Below the pieces are notes generated by a model, which worked only from the letters and a program-made list of their open reading frames with translations, was not told the origin of the DNA and did no database searches. A DNA stretch of 64,000 nt, taken from positions 1,736,001-1,800,000 of the forward strand of contig NC_090951.1 of the NCBI RefSeq assembly GCF_040807025.1, written 5' to 3'. The position numbers and the translations under genes were made by a program. This document shows positions 38,635-48,094 of the stretch, one piece after another; the first letter of the stretch is position 1, and each line of letters begins with the position of its first letter. The DNA comes from Struthio camelus (lineage: Eukaryota > Chordata > Aves > Struthioniformes > Struthionidae).

Positions 38635-41600
38635 TCACTTGGCGCCCTGGGCCTCTGACTCCTCCTCGTCGTCTTCGTACATCTCGCCCTCCTCCTCGGC
38701 CGTGGCGTCCTGGTACTGCTGGTACTCGGAGACCAGGTCGTTCATGTTGCTCTCAGCCTCGGTGAACTCCATCTCGTCCATGCCCTCGCCCGTGTACCAG
38801 TGAAGGAAGGCCTTGCGGCGAAACATGGCTGTGAACTGCTCCGAGATGCGCTTGAAGAGCTCCTGGATGGCTGTGCTGTTGCCGATGAAGGTGGAGGACA
38901 TCTTCAGCCCCCGGGGTGGGATGTCGCACACAGCCACCTTGACGTTGTTGGGGATCCACTCAACGAAGTAGGAGCTGTTCTTGCTCTGGATGGCCAACAT
39001 CTGCTCATCCACCTCCTTCATGGACATGCGGCCCCGGAAGACTGTGGCCACGGTGAGGTAGCGCCCGTGGCGGGGGTCACAGGCTGCCATCATGTTCTTG
39101 GCATCAAACATCTGCTGGGTGAGCTCAGGGACAGTGAGGGCCCGGTACTGCTGGCTGCCGCGGGCTGTCAGTGGGGCAAAGCCAGGCATGAAGAAGTGGA
39201 GGCGTGGGAAGGGCACCATGTTGACTGCCAGCTTCCGGAGGTCGGCATTGAGCTGCCCGGGGAAGCGGAGGGAGGTGGTGACGCCGCTCATTGTGGCTGA
39301 GACGAGGTGGTTGAGGTCGCCGTAGGTGGGAGTGGCCAGCTTGAGAGTGCGGAAGCAGATGTCGTAGAGCGCCTCGTTGTCGATGCAGTAGGTCTCATCC
39401 GTGTTCTCCACCAGCTGGTGGATGGAGAGCGTGGCGTTGTAGGGCTCCACCACCGTGTCCGAGACCTTGGGCGAGGGTACCACGCTGAAAGTGTTCATGA
39501 TGCGGTCAGGGTACTCCTCGCGCACCTTGCTGATGAGCAGGGTGCCCATGCCCGAGCCGGTGCCACCACCCAGCGAGTGGGTCAGCTGGAAGCCCTGCAG
39601 GCAGTCGCAGTTCTCGCACTCCTTCCGCACCACGTCCAGGACGGAGTCCACCAGCTCGGCCCCCTCTGTGTAGTGCCCCTTCGCCCAGTTGTTCCCGGCC
39701 CCGCTCTGGCCTGCGGGAGAAGACGAGCCGTGCTGGCTGCGCTCCAGCCCCCCCGTCTCTGCGGAGCGCCCGGGGCCGCGTGGGCGCCCACGGCAGGTTG
39801 CATGCAGCCCCAACCCAACCGGGGATCCGACAGGGAGATCTGAGGCTGGTGAGAGGCGCCTGGAGCTGGGCGCGGAGGGGTGGGGTGGGGTGGGAAGTAG
39901 AAGCCGCAAAGGCTTGGCAGGGAGCTGCCGGCATGCCGGGGCCGCGGGGGAGACGCAGCCAGAGACGGCTCCGGGCACCCCAGCGTCGCCACAGGATGGG
40001 GTGTGGGAGCCATCTGGGGTCCGGCCGGTGCTAGCGCGGGGGACGTACCGAAAATGAAGTTGTCGGGTCGGAAGAGGTGTCCGAAGGCGCCCGAGCGCAC
40101 GCTGTCCATCGTCCCCGGCTCCAGGTCCACCAGGATGGCGCGAGGCACATACTTGTGAGCTGCGGAGAGACGCCGAGTGACCCGCCGCCCCCTCCCTGCG
40201 CCCCCGAGCCCACCGCACCGTGGGGACCCCCACCCGGGGACCCCCCGCCGCCCTCCCTGCCCAGCCCGCCGCCGCCGGGGGCTTACAGGAGGCCTCATTG
40301 TAGTAGACGCTGATGCGCTCCAGCTGCAGGTCCGAGTCGCCCACGTAGTTGCCGCTGGGGTCTATGCCGTGCTCATCGCTGATCACCTCCCAGAACTGGG
40401 GGGGCACGGGGGGGGGGTCAGAGGGGGCAGCGCTCGGGGGCAGTGTCCCCCAGCAATGGGGCACAGCCCCAGCTCGGGGTGCCTGGTGCCAGCATGGCAG
40501 GGGGTCTCTGCACCGTTGGGGGGGGGGGGACAGGACAGGACCCAGGGGTGATCCTACCCTTTGCGGGGGGGGGAGGGGGCCTCTGCACCATGGGGGGGGG
40601 CAGGACAGGACCCAAGGGTGCCACAGAGGCAGGAGAGCACCCTGGGGGCCTGGCACGGGGGGGGGCAGGCTCTGCATCGTGGTGGGGGGGAGACCCAGTA
40701 CTGGGAGTGCCACACCCCAGGGGACCAGGGGAGGTGGGGGGGGGTCACATCAGGAGAACCAGGAGGTCCGGGGGGGTGGCAGTGTCACCCTGAGCACCGG
40801 GGGGGTCACATCAGGAGAACAGGGAGGCCTGGGGGGGTGATGGTGTCACCCTGAGGACTGAGAGGGGTGTGTGGGGGGGGAGTCACGACGGGAAAACCAG
40901 GAGGTCTGGCAGGGGTGGCAGTGTCACCCCGGGGGGGGGGCCACACCAGGAGAACAGGGAGGTCCGGGGGGGGCTAGCAGTGTTACCTCGGGGGACTGGG
41001 GGAGGTGGGGGATCACACCAGGAAAATCAGGAGGTCCAGGGGGGGTGGCAGTGTCACCCCCAGGGGACCAGGGGGATGGGGGGGGTCATGCCAGGAGAAC
41101 AGGGAGATCCAGGGGGGTGGCAGTGTCACCCCAGGGGGGGGAACAGGGAGGTCCAGGGTGGGGGGGGTTGGTGGTGTCACCCCCGGGGGGGGGTCACCCC
41201 GGGAGGTCTGGGGTGGAGGGGGGTGGCAGTGGTACCCGGGGGGGGGGGGGTCACCCCAGGAGAACGGGGAGGTCCGGGGTGGGGGGGGTGGCAGTGTCAC
41301 TCGGGAGGGGTCACCCCGGGAGGTCTGGGGTGGAGGGGGGTGGCAGTGGTACCCCCGGGGGGGGGGTCACCCCGGGAGAACCGGGGAGGTTCGGGGTGGA
41401 GGGGGGTGGCAGTGGTACCCCCGGGGGGGGGGTCACCCCAGGAGAACCGGGGAGGTCCGGGGTGGGGGTGGCAGTGGCACCCCCGGGGGGGGTCACCCCG
41501 GGAGGTCTGGGGTGGGGTGGCAGTGGCACCCCCGGGGGGGGTCACCCCGGGAGGTCTGGGGTGGGGGAGGTGGCAGTGTCACCCCCGGGGGGGGGTCACC

Positions 41601-42236
41601 CCGGGAGGTCTGGGGTGGGGGAGGTGGCAGTGTCACCCCCGGGGGGGGGTCACCCCGGGAGGTCTGGGGTGGGGGAGGTGGCAGTGTCACCCCCGGGGGG
41701 GGGTCACCCCGGGAGAACCGGGGAGGTCCGGGCTGGGTGGGGGGGGGGTGGCGGTGTCACCCCGAGCACCGGGGACAGCGCCCCCGGCCCCTCCCCGCCG
41801 CCTCGGGGCGGGTGGGCGCTGGCCGCGGTGCTGAAGCGCCGCTCGCGGCGGCCCCGGCGGCACCGGCACCGCCCCGGCCACACCGCCGCCGCCGCCGCCT
41901 TCGTGCTCGCCGGCCGGGCCGGGACCGGGGGCGCCGCCCGGTGCCCGGTACCCGGTGGCGGCGGCGGGGCTGCGGCAGGCGGCGGCCCCCGCCCTCCCCT
42001 CCCCCGCGCCGCGGCGGACAAAGGAGCGGGGCGGGGCCCTTTGTTCTGCCCGGTGCGGCGGGGCGGGGAGGGGGGAGGGGGGGAGCCTTTGTCCGCCGCT
42101 GCCCTCCGCAGAGCCGGGGCGGGGCCGGCGCAGCGCCCGGTGCCGGTGCCCGGTGGCGGTGCCCGGTGGCGGGCGTTACCTTGGCCCCGATCTGGTTGCC
42201 GCACTGGCCCGCCTGGATGTGGACGATCTCCCTCAT
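38635..42236 (-). CDS. TUBB3: Tubulin beta-3 chain (class III beta-tubulin)
   Basis: Neuron-enriched beta-tubulin that pairs with alpha-tubulin in microtubules. Exons 42180-42236, 40287-40395, 40049-40159 and 38635-39710 have the exact sizes 57, 109, 111 and 1076 of beta-tubulin genes and give 450 aa. MREI at the N-terminus is the autoregulation tag, and GGGTGSGMG is the GTP-binding loop. Class III is shown by Cys124 ([11 protein letters not shown]), Ser239 ([10 protein letters not shown]) and the tail [14 protein letters not shown], whose Ser444 context is preserved; human ends in GPK. Intron 1 is nearly 1.8 kb and contains a G-rich minisatellite plus SOX-type motifs. A TATA box is visible upstream. 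MC1R lies 1.55 kb upstream on the same strand, the arrangement that in humans yields MC1R-TUBB3 read-through transcripts. Confidence 0.98.
40560..41760. repeat. G-rich minisatellite in TUBB3 intron 1
   Basis: About 1.2 kb of 55-65 bp units such as GGGAGGTCTGGGGTGGGGGA and GGTGGCAGTGTCACCCCCGG with GGGGGGGTCACCCC. Units between about 41480 and 41700 are nearly identical. The coding strand of TUBB3 carries the C-rich version. The 200-500-codon open frames across it are artefacts. Confidence 0.92.
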
Positions 42237-42308
42237 GGTCGGGCCGGGACGGGCGGGCGGGCGCGGAGCGGTACCGGCAGCGCGGGGGGCGGCACCGCCG
42301 CCGCCGCC

Positions 42309-42314
42309 GCCTTT
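42309..42314 (-). promoter_or_regulatory. TUBB3: TATA box of TUBB3
   Basis: CTATAAAGG on the minus strand, 73 bases upstream of the ATG, predicts a start site near 42280 and a 5' UTR of about 45 bases. Confidence 0.75.
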
Positions 42315-42419
42315 ATAGGCGCCGCGCGCCGCACCGGGCCGGCCGCTGACGTCACCCCCGCGCCGCAGCCAATCGGCGGCCGCCGCCGCCGCAGCGCGCT
42401 GCAGCATCCCTGCAGCACC

Positions 42420-42710
42420 GCGCCCGCCCCGCCCCGCCCCGGACCGGACCGGCACACGGACCGGACCGGCACACGGACCGGACCGGCACGGCACACGGCA
42501 CGGACCGGACCGAACCGGACCGGCACGGCTCGACACGGCAAGGACCGGACCGAACCGGACCGAATCGGTCCGGACCGGCCGGCACGGATCGGCCAGCAAT
42601 GGATGGGCCCGGATGACCCGGCACGGATCGGCTCGGCACGGCCGGGAACGGATCGGCCCGGCCCGGCCCGGCTGGGATTGTCCCGGCCCGGCCCGGCCCA
42701 GCCCGGCGGC
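42420..42710. repeat. Simple GGACCGGCAC-type repeat upstream of TUBB3
   Basis: Imperfect short units of GGACCGGACCGGCACACGGA and CGGCACGGATCGG fill about 280 bases just upstream of the TUBB3 promoter. Both strands are CpG-rich. Confidence 0.8.
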
Positions 42711-43637
42711 GGCAGGGGGGACCCGGCGCTCGTGGACACCCCCCACCCCCACCCGCACCCACGGGGGGGGTGTCACCCGCAGACACTCGTTGTGGGGGAG
42801 GGGCAGACCCCAGCCCAGCTCCCTGCGGTGTGGGGGAGGGGAGGGGGCCCCGGCCCGGACACCCGTGGGGCTGGGGGACACCCACGGCAGGGACAGAGCC
42901 CACCTGCACGCCCGGAGTGGGGGGAGCGGGGACATCCCGGCGTGGAGGGGGGGGGAGAGAAAGGGAGACCCAGACACCACCCACATACTGGGGGGGGGCT
43001 GGGACCCCCCTGCAGACGTGGGGAGGGGCCGGGACCCCACGGGGGGGGATCCCGCCCCACACCACGGGGGGAGATGGGGGGCATCCCCCCCCCGGACACC
43101 CAGGGCTCCCAACACAGCCGCAGCCCTGCAGGACCCCCCAGCCGGGGCAGCGGGGGGACGCGGGGAGCCACGGCGGCGGTGCCGCAACAAAGGCTGGCGG
43201 CGGCGAGGGGCCTCCCTTTGTGCGGCGGCGGCCGAGGACGCCTGGGCCCGGCGAGGAGCCCGGGGGGCTGCAGCCCCCCAGCGCCCGCTGCGGGGGGGGG
43301 TGCTGAGCGCCGTGGCCTCACCCCGCTGCCCCATGCAGAGCAGCCCCACGGCTGCTGCCGGTGCCCGGGCGCACGGGGATGCGGCAGCCGAGCAGCGACA
43401 CGCGGCGGCCGCCCCACGGATCCGTCATCGGGGCTGGGGAGACGCCGGCTCCGCCGTCGGCACGCACGCCTGCCCCCAGCGGCTCCCAGTCCATCCCAGT
43501 CCCCAGAGCAGGCAGGTGCTGGACCTGCTGCCCCCCCCTCCCCGCCCCACAAAGCCGGGGGGCCGCAGGGCCGGGCGAGGGGCGGCAGCGGGGCTGCGCA
43601 CGGCGCGGTGCCAGCCACAGCATCAATGCAAAGAGCC

Positions 43638-43643
43638 TTTATT
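43638..43643 (-). terminator. MC1R: AATAAA polyadenylation signal of MC1R
   Basis: AATAAA on the minus strand about 145 bases after the MC1R stop, in CTGAATAAAGGCTC context. Confidence 0.7.
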
Positions 43644-43786
43644 CAGCTGGGTGGTACCGCGCGGCCGGGCGGCGCGGGGCCCCCGCGGCACTGGGCGCAG
43701 CCTGGGCCGGGCCGGGGGGGGCCGGGCCCCGCAGCCCGTCCCCGCCGGGCCGTGCCGTTACCTGCGCGCAGCCCGCGTCCCGCTCG

Positions 43787-44731
43787 CTACCAGGAGCACA
43801 GCACCACCTCCCGCAGCGTCCGCCGGAGCTCCCGGCTCCGGAAGGCGTAGATGAGGGGGTCCACCACAGAGTTGCAAATGATGAGGATGAGGAAGAGGTT
43901 GAAGTAGCTGAAGAAGCACGTGCAGAAGGGGTTGGTGGGGCAGGTGACGATGAGGATGAGGTGGAAGAAGAAGGGCCCCCAGCAGATGAAGAAGACACCC
44001 AGCAGGATGGTGAGGGTCACAGCACCCTTGAGGCTGCTGGTGCGGTAGACAGTGGGTTTCTTCTGCTGGCTGGAGATGCTGCGGAGGTGGTGGCGGGCCA
44101 GGGTGAACATGTGGATGTAGAGCACCAGCATGAGCACCAGCATGAAGAGGAAGAAGCCGATGAGGCAGAGGAGGATGGCGTTGCTGCGGTAGTAGGTGAT
44201 GAAGATGGTGCTGGAGACAGTGCTGGCCAGCCAGACGCTGGCTATGGTGACCACGGCCCGCTGCAGCGTCATGATGCTGTGGTAGCGCAGGGCGTAGAAG
44301 ATGGTGATGTAGCGGTCCACAGCGATGACCCCCAGGAAGGAGAGGGAGGACACGACGGAGCTGCAGATGAGCATGTCGATGACATTGTCCATGTGGCGGA
44401 CGATGGTGGCGCGGATCACCAGCACGCCGTGCTCCATGAGCAGCATGAAGAGCGTCTCCACCAGGTTGCTGACGCTCACCAGCATGTCGGAGACGGCCAG
44501 GCAGCAGATGAAGTAGTACATGGGCGAGTGCAGGTTCCTGTTCTTGAGGATGGCGGCGACCACCAGCACGTTCTCCACCAGGCTCACCAGGCCCAGCGTG
44601 AGGAAGAGCTCATTGGGGATGTCGAGCCCCTGGCAGCCGGCACCGCCGGCCCCGGCCGTGGCGTTGCTCTGGTTGCCCTCGCTGGCGTTCCAGGGCTCGC
44701 GGAGCAGGCGCAGCGGGGCCAGCGTCGACAT
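43787..44731 (-). CDS. MC1R: Melanocortin-1 receptor
   Basis: Single-exon class A GPCR for alpha-MSH on melanocytes, which raises cAMP and shifts pigment toward eumelanin. It has 314 aa, the usual avian length, starting [20 protein letters not shown]. An in-frame ATG 16 codons upstream (44779) is not supported by family length. Two N-glycosylation sites (NASE, NQSNAT) precede seven membrane segments. [16 protein letters not shown] follows TM3, DPLIYAF marks TM7, and CSW ends the tail with a palmitoylation-type Cys. Position 92 is Glu (SNLVETLF) and position 85 is Val, the non-activating states at two sites known from melanic birds. Frame and motifs are intact, so the receptor should work. Confidence 0.98.
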   Translation of the reverse strand: MSTLAPLRLLREPWNASEGNQSNATAGAGGAGCQGLDIPNELFLTLGLVSLVENVLVVAAILKNRNLHSPMYYFICCLAVSDMLVSVSNLVETLFMLLMEHGVLVIRATIVRHMDNVIDMLICSSVVSSLSFLGVIAVDRYITIFYALRYHSIMTLQRAVVTIASVWLASTVSSTIFITYYRSNAILLCLIGFFLFMLVLMLVLYIHMFTLARHHLRSISSQQKKPTVYRTSSLKGAVTLTILLGVFFICWGPFFFHLILIVTCPTNPFCTCFFSYFNLFLILIICNSVVDPLIYAFRSRELRRTLREVVLCSW

Positions 44732-45169
44732 CGCGCCCGCCACCGGCCCGCGCGCGCCCTCGACCCCGGCGCGAGGCACAGGCCCCGCGGGCGCCTCTCC
44801 TGCGACGGCTTTGGGCAGAGGGAAGCGACACTCGCGCCTCCTGCCGCCCCGGGGTCCCGATGGGCACGCGGTGCCAGAGGTGGCCCGCTCGCCTGGTGGC
44901 CGCTCCGCACCCCTGGTTTCTGCAGCCGCTCACGTCCCCAGGCTTCCCCGGCTCCCCTTGCAGCCACGCTCCTCCCTGGTCCACAGTGGTGGATTAGCGG
45001 GAGTTATGGGGAAGAAAGGACCCTTTCTCTGCCCTATTTTAAAGCCGGCTCCCTCAGCCCCTCCTCCGTGGAGGGTGGGCACGCACATGACAGCTCTGCA
45101 CCCCAGCAGTGAGGGCAGCCGCGCGGAGCCTGTGGCTGCCGGACCCACAGTGCTGTCCTGTGCGCCCTG

Positions 45170-45560
45170 CGATCCTGGGGGGCCGGGGGGCTTCCTGTGC
45201 ACCCTGGGGTCCCCTAGGCACCCTGAGGGGATCCCATGCATCCTGGGATCCCCATGCATCCTGGGGTCTCCTGTGCACCCTGGGGTCCCCTATGCACCCT
45301 GAGGTTGCCTGTACACCCTGGGGTCTCCCATGCACCCTGAGGTCTCCCGTGCACCCTGGGGTCCCCTATGCACCTTGAGGGTCCCCTATGCACCCTGGGG
45401 TCTCCTGTGCACCCTGGAGTCTCCCGTGCACCCTGGGGTCTCCTATGCACCTTGAGCAGATCCCATGCACCCTGGGGTCTCCCGTGCACCCTGGGGTCCC
45501 CATGCACCCCTGTGCCCTGGGGGACTGGTGTGCCCTGGGGAGTCCGTGCACCCCGGGGAG
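45170..45560. repeat. Minisatellite upstream of MC1R (GCACCCTGGGGTC core)
   Basis: About 20 short units of 18-24 bp: TGTGCACCCTGGGGTC and ATGCACCCTGAGGTC. The core matches the array at 22840-23565. Confidence 0.9.
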
Positions 45561-47750
45561 CCCAGGGGGCCGTGCGGCCTCCCGCTGCAGGAGCAGAGCG
45601 GCTCCTCCCAGTCCGGTGCAAAGGGCAGAGCTTGCCCACGGCTCTGGGTTTGCTCGGAGCCACATCCCACCGCAGAGCCAGCTGCGGTCGGTCTGGCCCC
45701 TGCAGACCGCCACGACGTCCCTGGGGCTGCGGAGCACCGCCTCAGCCCTGCTGGGGTGCTCGCAGGCCCCAGGGCTCCAGCAAGGGCACCAGTGGCCACA
45801 GCAGCACGCGGGGAAGGCGGGTGGCGCGCCGCGGGGCAGGTGACAGGGTCTAATAGGGATCTTCAAAGGCTCCATTTTCTCTGGGAGAAGAAACCGGCTG
45901 CTGGTCCCACCACCCCAGTGCTGCTGGAGCATCCCCACCACGGCCGGCCCGGCTCCGCACGCAGCCGACACGGGGCACCAGAAGCTGCTCCGGGCAGGGG
46001 GACGAGATGCACCACGGTGCCTCGCAAACGCCAAGCCCAGCCAGTGAACGGACTAAACAGAGTCCCGGGCCCTGGCCGGCTCCCCGGTCGCTGCCTGCAG
46101 AGCCGCCCGGCGCCGCTCGGAGCAGCCGGCCCCGGAGCCGCGCAGGGGCCTCGGCTCCCCCCGCCAGCGCCGCGGCGGGCTGGGGAGGCGCGGGGCCCAT
46201 CTGACCGTCATGTGCCTTCTGCTCCGTGTTGATGCCTAGAGCTGCGCAGCTGCCAAAGAGCCGGTCACATCAGCATGAGAAGGCCGGTCCCGCTGCCATT
46301 CCCACCGGCCGCTTCCGGCTGCTTCCCTCAGGCTGCCGAGGGCCCCTGCTCGGGGCGGCCCCGCCGCTGATGAAAGCACCTCTGTGCAGGCCGGGCGACC
46401 GCACGGGGAAGGGCCCGTCCTCACCCCGAGCGGCTCCTAAGTCAGCGCGGCAGGGATGGATCAGGAATTGTGTCTAGTGCTCTGGGGACAAGAGCTGCCC
46501 GTTGAGCCCGGGCCGGTGCGCGCTCACCCTGCCGCCGGGCTGCTGGAGGCGGCAGCCGCTGCCCGGCTAGAGCCACCTTCGCACCCGCGGCCGCAGGGGC
46601 AAGGCCAGCTCCGAGACCTGCTCCCCCTCCACGGCAATGCTGAGGAGAGGGAAGCCCGCAAGCATGAGCCCAGGCAGCTGAGCCCGGCTCTCCGAGGCGC
46701 CCCAGGTGCTGAGGGGAGTCCAGCTGTGCTCAGCACCAGCCCCCTGCGAAGATGGTGTCCCCAACACCTCCCACCAGTAGGTCTCCTTAGGGAGCAAACA
46801 GCCCAGGCTGGCAGGGAAACCTGCACACGAGGAGGCCAGACCAACAGGCACTGTCTTCCCTTCTTGGCTGCTGCCCAGCTAACCAGTGCACCGATTCGTG
46901 CAATGAATTTCAGCTTTATCAACAGAGCTTTTGAGTGCAAAGCCATAAAATGCCCAGTCTGCAACTTCAGAGAGCACGAACTGAGCCAAGAGCAGCAGCA
47001 CAGGACCAGGGAGCAGAAAGGGCGCTCCTCCCCACGGGACAGAGCCCCGTTCGCTCTCCTGCCTGGGACGTGCCAGGAGGCAGGACTGAGCCCCCAGCAC
47101 AGACCGCGAGGCTCAGGGCAGCCTTCCCCACCAGCCCCAGCGCTGCGGAAACCCACCCACCCTGCGTGGGGTGCCTCATGGCCACTACTCAGACTGCCGC
47201 TTTATGAGCCAGGCTGCTCCCAGAAGCAGACGCAGCACAGACAGCGGCTGGAGCAGGCACTGCACCAGAGCGGGAGGATTTTTCTGGACAGCACAGCCTG
47301 GCTCAGCATTAGGCAGCCACATATACCGTTACACAGCAGAAATAGAAAAGCTTTTGCTCATAGTTGCTGTCTGCCAGAGTGTTATTACAGCTGACCTCAT
47401 TCCTGGCTTTGCATCGTTTTGTGCCCTGCTCAAAAGCAGCAAAATAGGGGAAAGAGAAAAAAAAAGGGGGGGGGGGGCAGGGGACATCCTTTCTGCTCCC
47501 AGCATGATCAAACAGCTGCATCACAAACAAGAGCTGCTCCCTACACACCTGGGTGAGACGCGCAGGGAGACCTGCAGCACCCAGGGTGCTGGGGTGCCAC
47601 GTACTTGAATGCAGCCTGTTGCTTTATGCTGGCCGGAGTTCAAGCAGCGCCCTGGCCCGTTTGCACCCCGAGGCCCTGAGGGGACAGCAATGCCACAGCG
47701 ACCGCTGAGCCTGTGCTTTGACAAGCTGTAACCCTCGTGAGGGCTGGGGT
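45560..47750. other. Intergenic sequence between MC1R and the TCF25 3' end
   Basis: No recognised gene. GC falls gradually toward the AT-richer TCF25 side. A 312-codon plus-strand frame at 46456-47394 has no recognisable domain. A polypurine A/G run lies at about 47450-47480. Confidence 0.5.
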
Positions 47751-47753
47751 GTT

Positions 47754-47891
47754 TCAGGGAGGGAAGGAACCTTCAGCCTGAAGGAAGTGGCGAAAAGCAA
47801 AAATGGCCAGAAGGAAGAGGGCAAAAAAGACTACAGCCATTAAGCGTCCCTCCACTCTGGGGGGAGGGATGTTATAGATTAGCTCCGCCAT
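47754..47891 (-). CDS. Candidate 45-aa single-pass membrane microprotein
   Basis: The frame opens at AAAATGGCGGAG, the start context common at YY1-bound first codons, and encodes MAELIYNIPPPRVEG, then a hydrophobic stretch RLMAVVFFALFLLAIFAFRH, then FLQAEGSFPP and a stop. Residues about 17-37 could cross a membrane, with Arg/His on both flanks. It starts about 135 bases after the TCF25 poly(A) signal on the same strand. I do not recognise the protein. A pyrimidine-CAG tract inside it (within IPPPR) could instead be a splice acceptor, so it may be only part of a transcript or a chance frame. No poly(A) hexamer is obvious downstream. Confidence 0.35.
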   Translation of the reverse strand: MAELIYNIPPPRVEGRLMAVVFFALFLLAIFAFRHFLQAEGSFPP

Positions 47892-48024
47892 TTTAAGGCG
47901 GTTCCTGGCCCTGCACTGAGAGATGTGAAAAGTCAAGAGCCTACAGCGGCAGCCTCCACCAGACAGAGCTCTTTCCCTGCACCAGGAAAGACCACAAAAA
48001 GCAAGCCCCTCTGGTTTGTGTGAC

Positions 48025-48030
48025 TTTATT
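48025..48030 (-). terminator. TCF25: AATAAA polyadenylation signal of TCF25
   Basis: CCAATAAAGTC on the minus strand, 65 bases after the TCF25 stop, giving a very short 3' UTR. Confidence 0.75.
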
Positions 48031-48094
48031 GGAGTGCGACACAAGTCAGGGGTGTGATTACACAGTGTTATGGTGGAAGATGCACTCTCTCAGC

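Noticed and set aside
39711-40713. N-terminal extension of the TUBB3 last-exon frame to 692 codons
   Set aside because: Reads through introns; beta-tubulin exon sizes 57/109/111/1076 with GT-AG sites give the standard 450-aa protein.
40869-42349. Glycine-rich frames of 320-490 codons
   Set aside because: Translations of the TUBB3 intron 1 array and the CpG-rich promoter.
44732-44779. Earlier in-frame ATG of MC1R giving 330 aa
   Set aside because: Avian MC1R is 314 aa and begins at MSTLAPLRL; the extra 16 codons have no family counterpart.
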